DNA of 64,000 nucleotides from Streptomyces sp. NBC_00273 (GTDB lineage Bacteria; Actinomycetota; Actinomycetes; Streptomycetales; Streptomycetaceae): contig NZ_CP108067.1 in NCBI RefSeq assembly GCF_036178145.1, positions 1,054,001 through 1,118,000 on the forward strand. Direction: 5' to 3'. Positions 48,114 through 55,692 of this stretch are shown here, in pieces. Under the pieces are notes generated by a model that saw only the letters and a program-made list of their open reading frames with translations, searched no databases and had not been told where the DNA came from. The position numbers were made by a program, and so were the translations under genes. How positions within the stretch are numbered: position 1 is the stretch's first letter; the number at the start of each line of letters is the position of its first letter.

Positions 48114-49164
48114 TGTATTGATCACGAGCGTTGTTGACACTCGGCAGGTCTTGAACATGGCGAAGACCTCCGGTGTGGTGGGAGCTGTCTAGGAACTCAC
48201 CGCACGGAGGTCTTCGTGTCCCACCGTAATGCCCGGCTGACCGTCTTCGGTAGGCGCCTGCTGGTCGAACGAGTCGTATCGGGCCGCCCGGTCGCCCACG
48301 TGGCCGCCGAGATGGGCATCTCGCGGGCCACCGCCCACAAATGGATGCGCCGGTGGCGGACGGAAGGCGAGGCCGGACTGCACGACCGATCCAGCCGGCC
48401 ACGCACGACACCGCACCGGACTTCGGCCGCCATCGAGGCGAGGGTCTGTGACCTGCGCCGGACCCGCAAACTGGGGCCCGCCCGCATCGGCCCGGTCCTG
48501 GGACTGCCCGCCTCGACCGTCCACCGCATTCTGACCCGGCATGGTCTGCACCGCCTGGCCTGGATCGACCGCCCGACCGGCACCCCGATCCGCCGCTACG
48601 AACGCGAGCGACCCGGCGAACTCATCCACGTCGACGTGAAGAAGCTCGGCCGGATCCCCGACGGCGGCGGCCACCGCTTCCTGGGCCGCGACGCGGGCCG
48701 ACCCATCCGCGGCATGGGCTTCGACTACGTCCACTCCGCGGTCGACGACCACTCCCGCCTGGCCTACAGCGAGATCCACCCGGACGAGAAAGTCGCGACG
48801 TGCGCAGGCTTCCTCACACGCGCCGCCGCGTTCTTCCACACCCAGGGCATCACCCGCATCGAACGCGTTCTCACCGACAACGCGTGGGCCTACCGCAAAG
48901 GCCTGGCCTGGAAGGCCGTCCTGGCCGACCTCGGCGCTGCCGGAAGGCTCACCCGTGCCTACCGGCCTCAGACCAACGGCAAGGTCGAACGTTTCAACCG
49001 CACCCTCCTCGACGAGTGGGCCTACCTACGGCCCTACACCTCGAACGACGAGCGGACCGCGGCCCTGGCAGACTTCCTCCACACCTACAACCATCACCGC
49101 TGCCACACCGCACTCGACGGCAAGCCACCCATCAGCCGCGTGAACAACCCTGCGGGTCAATACA
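48114..49164. mobile_element. Complete IS481-family insertion sequence, 1051 bp
   Basis: Ends are TGTATTGA at 48114 and TCAATACA at 49164; the terminal 32 bp including flank match inverted at 24 positions. The flanks carry a 6-bp target duplication, CCTAGT, at 48108-48113 and 49165-49170. IS481 of Bordetella is known to target and duplicate NCTAGN; CCTAGT fits that pattern exactly. The insertion falls at the VOC stop codon. Confidence 0.93.
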
Positions 49165-49169
49165 CCTAG
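48216..49169 (+). CDS. IS481-family transposase (DDE)
   Basis: 317 residues from the GTG at 48216. N-terminal helix-turn-helix pair: RRLLVERVVSGRPVAHVAAEM and SRATAHKWMRRW, then a Tc5-like HTH region. The DDE catalytic core has the first Asp in ELIHVDVKKLGRI, the second in VLTDNAW and Glu in NGKVERFNRTLL. Intact in length. Notably, the last Thr codon spans the IS boundary and its TAG stop (49167-49169) lies in the duplicated target CCTAGT, so the stop is supplied by the insertion site rather than by the element. Confidence 0.94.
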   Translation: MSHRNARLTVFGRRLLVERVVSGRPVAHVAAEMGISRATAHKWMRRWRTEGEAGLHDRSSRPRTTPHRTSAAIEARVCDLRRTRKLGPARIGPVLGLPASTVHRILTRHGLHRLAWIDRPTGTPIRRYERERPGELIHVDVKKLGRIPDGGGHRFLGRDAGRPIRGMGFDYVHSAVDDHSRLAYSEIHPDEKVATCAGFLTRAAAFFHTQGITRIERVLTDNAWAYRKGLAWKAVLADLGAAGRLTRAYRPQTNGKVERFNRTLLDEWAYLRPYTSNDERTAALADFLHTYNHHRCHTALDGKPPISRVNNPAGQYT

Positions 49170-49229
49170 TCCTTCCCGTCGGGGACGCCGATTGGACGTT
49201 CCACCGAGGGCGGGGCGCGAGCGTGGTCG

Positions 49230-49682
49230 GGAAAGCGCCTTGCCCGCAGGGCTGTTGGCGGCTTGGCTTGCTTCGGCTCGTGCCGATCGGCGGCGGACCC
49301 CTACCGGGCGACCGCCGAACAAATGGGTCCCGCGTTGGGCTGCCGCCTGCAGCAGGTCTTCGGCACGGCCGAGGGGGTGCTCACCCTCACCCGGCCCGCC
49401 GATCCGGGCGAGACCGCGCTCACCACGCAGGGCCGCCCGCTCTCGCCCGACGACGAGATCCGCGTGGTCGACGCCGACGGCGAGGACGTGCCCGACGGGG
49501 AATGCGGCGAGCTCCTCGCCCGCGGTCCCCGCACGCTGCGGGGCTACTACCGGGCGCCCGACCTCAACGCGCGCTCCTTCACCCCCGACGGCTACTTCCG
49601 CACCGGCGCCCTCGTACGGCGCACGGCGGACGGCGGCCTGGTGGTGACCGGCCACCCGAAGGGCCACGCGTCCGCCCTGTGA
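49230..49682 (+). pseudogene. Remnant of an aryl-acid (DHB/salicylate) AMP ligase
   Basis: From about 49310 one frame encodes GCRLQQVFGTAEGVLTLTR, GRPLSPDDEIRVVDADGEDVPDG, GELLARGPRTLRGYY and YFRTGALVRR, the A4-A7 region of DhbE/EntE-type ligases. Just before it the homologous LRLVPIGGGPLPG is in a different frame, a frameshift near 49305. The 5' two thirds (A1-A3) and the whole C-terminal lid after VVTG are missing; the end reads VTGHPKGHASAL. The break lies within 130 bp of the IS481 element. In intact systems such ligases start catechol siderophores and related compounds. Confidence 0.7.
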
Positions 49683-49712
49683 CGGGCGGAGCACCGGTGG
49701 GAGGATGGACCG

Positions 49713-50249
49713 ATGCCGACACCGATGCGCATGCCGATGGACCGTGAACCGATGGACCTCGAGGCCTACGTCGAACGGACGCGCGGCGGACCGTGCTTCG
49801 TCTGCACCTTCCTCGCCGGGGATCCCGACTACGCGCACGAGACCGTCTTCGAGGACGAGCACCACGTGGCCTTCCTCGACCGCTGGCCCACGCTCCCCGG
49901 AAAGGTCCTGGTGGCCCCCAAGGCGCACGTCGAGCACGCCGTGCGCGATCTGGACCCCGCGGCCTACACCCGGCTGATGCTCGTCGTACGGGAGGTCGCG
50001 CTCGCCGTCGAGGACGTCTTCGACAGCGAGCGGACCTACCTGTACTCGCTGGGGAGCCGACAGGGCAACGCCCACCTGCACTGGCACATCGCGGCACTGC
50101 CGCCCGGGGTTCCGTACGAGCGGCAGCAGTTCCACGCCCTGATGACCGAGAACGGGGTCCTGTCGCCGTCGCCCGCGGAGCAGGCCGCCACGGCCGGGCT
50201 CCTGCGCGCGGCCGTCACCGCGCGCGGAGTCCTCGAACCACCGCGGTGA
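49713..50249 (+). CDS. HIT family hydrolase
   Basis: 178 residues. The histidine triad is in GNAHLHWHIAALPPG (H-x-H-x-H), preceded by the usual PGKVLVAPKAH strand and CFVCTFLAGDPDY, where the two Cys may bind zinc as in HIT-like (HinT/FHIT-type) enzymes. HIT proteins cleave nucleotide-phosphate or phosphoramidate bonds. The ATG at 49713 has GGGAGG nine bases upstream; its Met/Pro-rich opening (MPTPMRMPMD) could be skipped by an internal start. Tail-to-tail with the next gene. Confidence 0.88.
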   Translation: MPTPMRMPMDREPMDLEAYVERTRGGPCFVCTFLAGDPDYAHETVFEDEHHVAFLDRWPTLPGKVLVAPKAHVEHAVRDLDPAAYTRLMLVVREVALAVEDVFDSERTYLYSLGSRQGNAHLHWHIAALPPGVPYERQQFHALMTENGVLSPSPAEQAATAGLLRAAVTARGVLEPPR

Positions 50250-50251
50250 AC

Positions 50252-50593
50252 TCAGGCCTCCGCGTGGTGGTGGTCGAGCTCCCACGCGTGGTGCTTGAAC
50301 TCGTGGCGGAAGTCGGTGTGGTCCTCCCACTGGCGGGCGATGCCGCGCAGTACGTCCCAGTTGTGCTCCACCGACTGGTCGATGACGCGGCGCATGGCCG
50401 GCTCGGCGGATTCCCGCTTCTCGATCAGGCCCTTGATGGCGGAGGCCTCCAGGACGGAGTTGCGCAGTGCGCGCAGGGCGCGGGAGGCGTCGTCCATGGC
50501 GAAGCCGTGTTCGCTGCCCGTCGCCTCGTCGAACAGCGGGGTGAGCCGCGCCTCGATGAATGCGGTGATCCGCTCGAAGTGCTGCACGTCCAT
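50252..50593 (-). CDS. DUF6221-like small protein
   Basis: 113 residues from the ATG at 50593 (AGGGAG box). Helical, charged, His-rich at the end (WELDHHHAEA). The pattern ITAFIEARLTPLFDEA, then ASRALRALRNSVLEASAIKGLIEKRE and IARQWEDHTDFRHEF resembles DUF6221 of Streptomyces, usually written as a helix-rich protein ending in a DHPDYR-type motif. Function unknown. Assignment is by pattern recall, so moderate. Confidence 0.6.
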   Translation of the reverse strand: MDVQHFERITAFIEARLTPLFDEATGSEHGFAMDDASRALRALRNSVLEASAIKGLIEKRESAEPAMRRVIDQSVEHNWDVLRGIARQWEDHTDFRHEFKHHAWELDHHHAEA

Positions 50594-50789
50594 CGGGGGC
50601 TCCCTCTCCTGCCGGACCACTCGGTGTATCCGGCGTCTCCACTCGCTTGTGCTGTTCAGGGGCCATTATCCAGCAGCGGGCCGGCCCGGTCGGTCCCGGC
50701 CGGGGCCGGTACCAACTCCCCTCCCACCAGGGCCTTTTCCTCGTGATCTATGTTGATGGTCCGTTGTGTGCGATCGATACGGGGGACCG

Positions 50790-51701
50790 GTGGACGAGAA
50801 CTCATTGCTGACAGAACGGTTCGAAGAGCACCGTTCTCATCTGAGAGCGGTGTCCTACCGCATGCTCGGCTCGCTCGCCGAGGCCGAGGACGCGGTCCAG
50901 GAGGCCTGGCTGCGCTTCAACCGGTCCGATGTCAGCGATGTCGAGAACCTCGGCGGCTGGCTGACGACGGTCGTGTCGCGGGTCTGCCTGAACCTGCTGC
51001 GCTCGCGCGAGGCCCGGCGCGAGGACCCCATGGAGGCCTTTCCCTCCGACCCCGCCGTCAGCCGTGCCGACGCTTTCGGCCCGGGCGGCCCCGGCAGCCC
51101 CGTCGACCCCGAGCAGGAAGCCCTGCTGGCCGACTCGGTCGGGCTGGCGCTGCTGGTCGTGCTCGACCAGCTGGCACCGGCCGAGCGGCTCGCGTTCGTG
51201 CTGCACGACCTGTTCGCCGTGCCCTTCGACGAGATCGCACCGATGATCGAGAAGTCCCCGGCGGCGACCCGTCAGCTCGCCAGCCGCGCCCGCCGCCGGG
51301 TCAAGGGGGCCCCGCTGGTGCCCGAGGCCGATCTGACCCGCCAGCGCCGCGTCGTGGACGCCTTCCTCGCCGCGACCCGCGGCGGGAACTTCGACGCGCT
51401 CGTCGCCCTGCTCCACCCCGACGTGGTGCTCCGGGCCGACGAGGCCGTCGGCCCCACCCCCGCCCCGATCGTCGTCCGCGGCGCCGTCACCGTCGCCACG
51501 GGCGCGATGGCCGCCATGCAGCGGGCCCGGTCCACGGCCCCGGCCCTGGTCGACGGAGTGGTCGGCCTGGCGATGGCCCCGCTGGGACGCCTGTTCCTGG
51601 TGCTCGGTTTCACGATCGAGGACGGCCTGATCACCGAGATCGACGTCGTGGCGGAACCGGAGCGTCTCGGCTCTCTCGAACTCGCCGCGCTCGACGTCTG
51701 A
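50790..51701 (+). CDS. ECF41-type RNA polymerase sigma factor
   Basis: 303 residues from a GTG at 50790 (purine-rich GGGGGA just before it; a GTG at 50766 is also in frame). Sigma region 2: HRSHLRAVSYRMLGSLAEAEDAVQEAWLR; region 4: LAPAERLAFVLHDLFAVPFDEIAPMI with EKSPAATRQLASRARRRV. A C-terminal SnoaL-like extension (about 190-303) ends with VVAEPERLGSLELAAL, matching the NPDKL-type motif through which ECF41 factors are controlled intramolecularly. ECF41 genes normally sit next to a carboxymuconolactone-decarboxylase-like or oxidoreductase partner; none is here. Confidence 0.9.
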   Translation: MDENSLLTERFEEHRSHLRAVSYRMLGSLAEAEDAVQEAWLRFNRSDVSDVENLGGWLTTVVSRVCLNLLRSREARREDPMEAFPSDPAVSRADAFGPGGPGSPVDPEQEALLADSVGLALLVVLDQLAPAERLAFVLHDLFAVPFDEIAPMIEKSPAATRQLASRARRRVKGAPLVPEADLTRQRRVVDAFLAATRGGNFDALVALLHPDVVLRADEAVGPTPAPIVVRGAVTVATGAMAAMQRARSTAPALVDGVVGLAMAPLGRLFLVLGFTIEDGLITEIDVVAEPERLGSLELAALDV

Positions 51702-51718
51702 GGGCGGGGAGTTCAGCA

Positions 51719-51766
51719 CCCGGAAGGGGCGGCCGTGGCGATCCTGCCCCGGCCGCCCCTTCCGGG
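51719..51766. terminator. Bidirectional hairpin terminator, 16-bp perfect stem
   Basis: Arms 51719-51734 and 51751-51766 are perfect inverse complements around a 16-nt loop. It lies between the converging sigma factor (ends 51701) and FadR-type regulator (ends 51830). Confidence 0.88.
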
Positions 51767-51829
51767 CCGCGGGGCGATCCCCGCAGGGGGCGGTCGCGGG
51801 CGCGGGGCGTCGGGGCCGGGGCCCGTCGT

Positions 51830-52546
51830 TCAGGGCGCGAGTACGTCCAGTTCCTCCAGGGCGCCCGCCGCGATCCGGCGGGTCAGTGCCTCCGCGCGCG
51901 CCGCGTCGCCCTCGCGGACCGCCTCGGCGACCTGGACGTGCAGGGTGACGGCGGCGGGGTCGGGATCGTGGAACATCACCGCGTGCTCGGTGCGGCCGGT
52001 CAGGACCTCGGCGACGACGTCCCCGAGGCGGGCGAACATCTCGTTGCCGGAGGCGTTCAGCACCACGCGGTGGAAGGCGATGTCGTGCCGCAGGTAGCCC
52101 TCCAGCTGGTGGCCGCGCGAGGTGCGGACCATGCCGAGGGCCGCCTCGGTGAGTTCGGCGCACTGCTCCGGCGTGGCCAGCGTCGCGGCCAGCCCGGCCG
52201 CGACCGGCTCGATCGCGGAGCGCAGCACGGTCAGGGACCGCAGCTGCCGGGGCCGGTCGGTGCCGGCCAGACGCCAGCGGATCACGCGCGGGTCGTAGAC
52301 GTTCCACTCGTCGGTGGGGCGCACGGTGACCCCGACCCGGCGGCGGGACTCGACCAGGTGCATCGACTCCAGGACGCGGACCACCTCCCGTACGACGGTG
52401 CGGGAGGCGTCGAAGCGTTCGGCGATCTCGTCGGTGCGCAGGACGCCGCCCGGAAGGTACTCCCCCGCCGTGATCGCGAGGCCGAGGGTGTCCAGCACGT
52501 GGGTGTGGAGCCCGTGCCCCTGGCCGGGACTGCCTTCGGTGGTCAT
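51830..52546 (-). CDS. gntR: FadR-subfamily GntR regulator, probable gluconate repressor
   Basis: 238 residues from the ATG at 52546. Winged helix: LGLAITAGEYLPGGVLRTDEIA, FDASRTVVREVVRVLESMHLV. The C-terminal FCD-type helical ligand domain has RSAIEPVAAGLAA and a metal-binding-type HDIAFHRVVLNASGN. Divergent from gluconokinase and gluconate permease genes with about 130 bp between, the standard genetic arrangement for a gluconate-responsive repressor. Confidence 0.88.
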   Translation of the reverse strand: MTTEGSPGQGHGLHTHVLDTLGLAITAGEYLPGGVLRTDEIAERFDASRTVVREVVRVLESMHLVESRRRVGVTVRPTDEWNVYDPRVIRWRLAGTDRPRQLRSLTVLRSAIEPVAAGLAATLATPEQCAELTEAALGMVRTSRGHQLEGYLRHDIAFHRVVLNASGNEMFARLGDVVAEVLTGRTEHAVMFHDPDPAAVTLHVQVAEAVREGDAARAEALTRRIAAGALEELDVLAP

Positions 52547-52560
52547 GGCGTAAGCGTACG

Positions 52561-52624
52561 GTGACGCTTCCACCAACAAAAGATGTGACGTTTCCGACCT
52601 GAGGCTTGAATACGTAGTACTTAA
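52561..52624. promoter_or_regulatory. Regulatory sites before the gluconate genes
   Basis: A direct repeat GTGACGCTTCC (52561-52571) / GTGACGTTTCC (52586-52596) with 25-bp period is followed by an imperfect dyad TTGAATAC-GTA-GTACTTAA (52606-52624), 6 of 8 arm positions matching. The dyad is 54 bp from the gluconokinase start and is the likelier operator for the FadR-type repressor. Confidence 0.55.
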
Positions 52625-52677
52625 TGCGCTTCAGTGGTGCCACACGAACCGATGTCGACGAGGACAGCGAGGTAGGC

Positions 52678-53199
52678 GTGAGCACCCAGCGCGTCATTGT
52701 GGTGATGGGCGTGGCCGGTACGGGCAAGACGACCGTGGGGCAACTGCTCGCCGAGGCCCTCGGCATTCCGTACGCGGAGGGCGACGCCTTCCACCCGGCG
52801 GCCAACGTCGCCAAGATGTCGGCCGGCATCCCGCTGGACGACGCGGACCGGTGGCCGTGGCTCGACGCCATCGGCGAGTGGATCCGCAACCGGGCCGATC
52901 TGCGCGGCGGTGTGATCGCCGCCTCCTGCCTCAAGCGCGCCTACCGTGACCGGCTGCGCGCCGCGGCCCCCGGGGCCGTCTTCGTCCACCTCTCCGGTGA
53001 GCGCCCGCTGATCGAGAAGCGCATGGCGGAGCGCAAGGGCCATTTCATGCCCACCACCCTGCTGGACTCGCAGTTCGCCGCGCTGGAGCCGCTCCAGGAC
53101 GACGAACTCGGCGTCGTCGTCGACGTGTCCGGGTCCCCGGAAGACATCACCGAGCGGGCGCTGGCCGCTCTGCGCCGACTCCCCGCACAAGAGAACTGA
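52678..53199 (+). CDS. gntK: Gluconokinase
   Basis: 173 residues from the GTG at 52678, with AGCGAGG upstream; an ATG at 52624 is in frame but overlaps the operator-like dyad. P-loop VVMGVAGTGKTTVGQLLAEAL, then PYAEGDAFHPAANVAKM (gluconate-binding), the SCLKRAYRDRLR segment and HFMPTTLLDSQFAALE, all standard GntK. Phosphorylates D-gluconate to 6-phosphogluconate for the pentose-phosphate pathway. Followed 12 bp later by the permease gene. Confidence 0.94.
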   Translation: MSTQRVIVVMGVAGTGKTTVGQLLAEALGIPYAEGDAFHPAANVAKMSAGIPLDDADRWPWLDAIGEWIRNRADLRGGVIAASCLKRAYRDRLRAAAPGAVFVHLSGERPLIEKRMAERKGHFMPTTLLDSQFAALEPLQDDELGVVVDVSGSPEDITERALAALRRLPAQEN

Positions 53200-53211
53200 G
53201 GAATCCCCACC

Positions 53212-54609
53212 GTGACCGGTCTCCACGTCGAGACTCTGGCAGCGGCCGCCACCGGACCGATCACCTCGGCCGGGAACACCCAGCTGGGGATAGCCGTCCT
53301 GGCGGGCATAGCCGTCATCGTCCTGCTCATCACCCGCTTCAAACTGCACGCGTTCCTGGCGCTGACGGTCGGCTCGCTGGCCCTCGGGGTCTTCGCCGGC
53401 GCACCGCCCGCCAAGACGATCGCCAGCTTCACCGCCGGACTCGGCGCCACGGTCGCGGGCGTCGGCGTACTGATCGCGCTCGGCGCGATCCTCGGCAAGC
53501 TGCTCGCGGACTCGGGCGGCGCGGACGAGATCGTGGACACGATCCTCGCCCGTGCCCAGGGTCGGGCCATGCCGTGGGCGATGGTGCTGATCGCCTCGGT
53601 GATCGGGCTGCCGCTCTTCTTCGAGGTCGGCATCGTGCTGCTGATCCCGGTGGTGCTGCTGGTCGCCAAGCGGGGGAACTACTCGCTGATGCGCATCGGC
53701 ATCCCGGCGCTGGCCGGCCTGTCGGTGATGCACGGGCTGGTCCCGCCGCACCCCGGACCGCTCGTCGCCATCGACGCGCTCCACGCGAACCTCGGGGTCA
53801 CCCTCGGGCTCGGAGTGCTCGTGGCGATCCCGACCGTGATCATCGCCGGGCCGTTGTTCTCCCGTTACGCGGCGCGCTGGGTGGACATCCCGGCGCCGGA
53901 GCACATGATCGCGGCGCGCCCCTCGGCCGAGTTGGAGCACCGCCCCCGGTTCGGGGCCACGGTGTTCACCGTGCTGCTCCCGGTGGCGCTGATGCTCGTC
54001 AAGGCCCTCGTCGACATCGTGGTCGACGACCCCGCCAGCCCGGTGCAGCGCGTGACCGATGTCGCGGGCTCGCCGATGATCGCGCTGCTCGCGGCCGTCC
54101 TGGTGGGCATGTTCACGCTCGGCCGGGCGGCCGGCTTCACCCGGACGCGGATCTCGGCCACGGTGGACAAGTCCCTGGCCCCGATCGCGGGCATCCTCCT
54201 GATCGTGGGCGCCGGCGGCGGCTTCAAGCAGACGCTGATCGACGTGGGCGTGGGCCAGATGATCCTGGACGTGTCCAAGGACTGGGCCGTGCCGACCCTG
54301 TTGCTGGCCTGGCTGATCGCCGTGGCCATCCGCCTGGCCACCGGCTCGGCGACGGTGGCCACCATTTCGGCGGCCGGGCTGGTGGCCCCGCTCGCGGCGG
54401 ACATGTCCACGACCGGGACCGCACTGCTGGTCCTGGCCATCGGGGCCGGCTCGCTGTTCTTCAGCCATGTCAACGACGCCGGCTTCTGGCTGGTCAAGGA
54501 GTACTTCGGGATGACCGTCGGTCAGACCCTGAAGACGTGGTCGGTGATGGAGACCATCATCTCGGTGGTCGGCCTGGGTCTCGTGCTGCTGCTGTCACTG
54601 GTCCTGTAG
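53212..54609 (+). CDS. gntT: Gluconate:H+ symporter, GntP family
   Basis: 465 residues with about 12-14 transmembrane helices. GntP signatures: GAILGKLLADSGGADEIVDTIL near residue 90, GLPLFFEVGIVLLIPVVLLV, VMHGLVPPHPGPLVAIDAL (the conserved HG..PPHPGP loop) and the C-terminal SLFFSHVNDAGFWLVKEYFG. Imports gluconate or related aldonates, feeding the kinase upstream. GTG start at 53212 with a GAGG box. The 3' end overlaps the convergent gene by 15 bp. Confidence 0.94.
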   Translation: MTGLHVETLAAAATGPITSAGNTQLGIAVLAGIAVIVLLITRFKLHAFLALTVGSLALGVFAGAPPAKTIASFTAGLGATVAGVGVLIALGAILGKLLADSGGADEIVDTILARAQGRAMPWAMVLIASVIGLPLFFEVGIVLLIPVVLLVAKRGNYSLMRIGIPALAGLSVMHGLVPPHPGPLVAIDALHANLGVTLGLGVLVAIPTVIIAGPLFSRYAARWVDIPAPEHMIAARPSAELEHRPRFGATVFTVLLPVALMLVKALVDIVVDDPASPVQRVTDVAGSPMIALLAAVLVGMFTLGRAAGFTRTRISATVDKSLAPIAGILLIVGAGGGFKQTLIDVGVGQMILDVSKDWAVPTLLLAWLIAVAIRLATGSATVATISAAGLVAPLAADMSTTGTALLVLAIGAGSLFFSHVNDAGFWLVKEYFGMTVGQTLKTWSVMETIISVVGLGLVLLLSLVL

Positions 54610-55539
54610 CTGGGCTGCGGCCAGCGCGAGCCCGCCCGCAGCCGTGGCGCAGCGCGCGGCGAGCCTGGTGACCTCGGCCCGCAGGGCCTCGGTCTCCGGA
54701 CCGTGCCACTCCCGCGTTCCGGCCACCCCGTACAGCCGGAACGCGTGCGTACGCAGTGCGGCGGCGTGGCCGCTCAGGCCGCCGTCCGGCGGCAGCGGCG
54801 CCGGCCGGGGCGGCCGGGCCGTGACCCGGCGGCGGGCCGGGCCCCGGGTGGGCGCGGCCCCCGTCGCGGCCGGCCCTTCGGGCAGACCCGTGCCTCGGTC
54901 GCAGAAGGCCCAGAAGGCGGCGCCGAGCCCGAGGGCCGGTTCGGCGGTCTCGGCCCGGCCGGTGGCGACCTGCCAACCGGCGTGGTCGTTGAAGGGGTTC
55001 GCGTCGGTCAGTGCGTGCCAGGCGAGGATGTCGGCGAAGGACGGGGCGAGCAGCGCGAAGGCGTGCTCGGCGCCGCGCTCGCGCATGATGGCGCGGAACA
55101 GCCGGACGGCCTCGCCCTGGCGGCCCGCTCGGACGGCTCCCAGGACCGCGGCCGCGCCGGGATCGTCGAACAGTTCGGGGTGGCCGGCACTCGCGGCCCG
55201 GATCCGGGCCTTCAACCCACAGACGGCGATGCTGATCGCGAGGTTCTCCCGGCCCGCAAGGATTCCGGCGAGCCGCCCGGCCCGGGCCACGCCCCGGCCC
55301 CGCGGGGCCCAGCCGAGGCCCGACGGGTCGGTGAGCGTACGCAGCAGGGTGCGCCAGCCGAGCCGGGTACGGCCGCCCCGTGCGAGGGCGGCCGTGGGCA
55401 GCCGGGCTCCGAAGGCCATGCCGGAGGCGTAGCGGGCGGCCTCGCCGACCGCGTCGGCAGCCTCGGCGAGGGCGCGGCACGGGGCGTCGAGCAGGTCGAT
55501 GTCCGGGGCGGTGGACGCGGAGGTCGCGGCGTCGGGCAT
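54595..55539 (-). CDS. Unknown protein paired with a P450
   Basis: 314 residues, Ala-rich, soluble, no signal peptide. Recognisable blocks are APSFADILAWHALTDANPFNDHAGW, AAFWAFCDRGTGLPEG and YGVAGTREWHGPETEALR near the end. No family is recognised; the fixed spacing of aromatic and His residues hints at a substrate-binding role. It lies 153 bp behind a P450 gene on the same strand and the two may be co-transcribed. Its last 15 bp overlap the convergent gluconate permease gene. Confidence 0.65.
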   Translation of the reverse strand: MPDAATSASTAPDIDLLDAPCRALAEAADAVGEAARYASGMAFGARLPTAALARGGRTRLGWRTLLRTLTDPSGLGWAPRGRGVARAGRLAGILAGRENLAISIAVCGLKARIRAASAGHPELFDDPGAAAVLGAVRAGRQGEAVRLFRAIMRERGAEHAFALLAPSFADILAWHALTDANPFNDHAGWQVATGRAETAEPALGLGAAFWAFCDRGTGLPEGPAATGAAPTRGPARRRVTARPPRPAPLPPDGGLSGHAAALRTHAFRLYGVAGTREWHGPETEALRAEVTRLAARCATAAGGLALAAAQLQDQ

Positions 55540-55569
55540 GTGATCCTCGTGGGGTTCGGCAGGGGCTCG

Positions 55570-55625
55570 GGGACGGACGGGGTCGAGCAGGGACGGACGG
55601 GGTCGGACGGAGTCGAGCAGGATCC
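55570..55625. repeat. Short direct repeats between the P450 and unknown gene
   Basis: GGACGGACGGGGTCG occurs at 55571-55585 and 55591-55605, and GTCGAGCAG at 55582-55590 and 55612-55620, inside the 153-bp spacer. The array resembles a slipped-strand duplication and interrupts no gene. Confidence 0.7.
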
Positions 55626-55692
55626 AACAAGGTCCGACGGGAGCGAACGACGTCGGGCGCGAACGGGGACCGGGACGGGAGCCGCGGCACCC

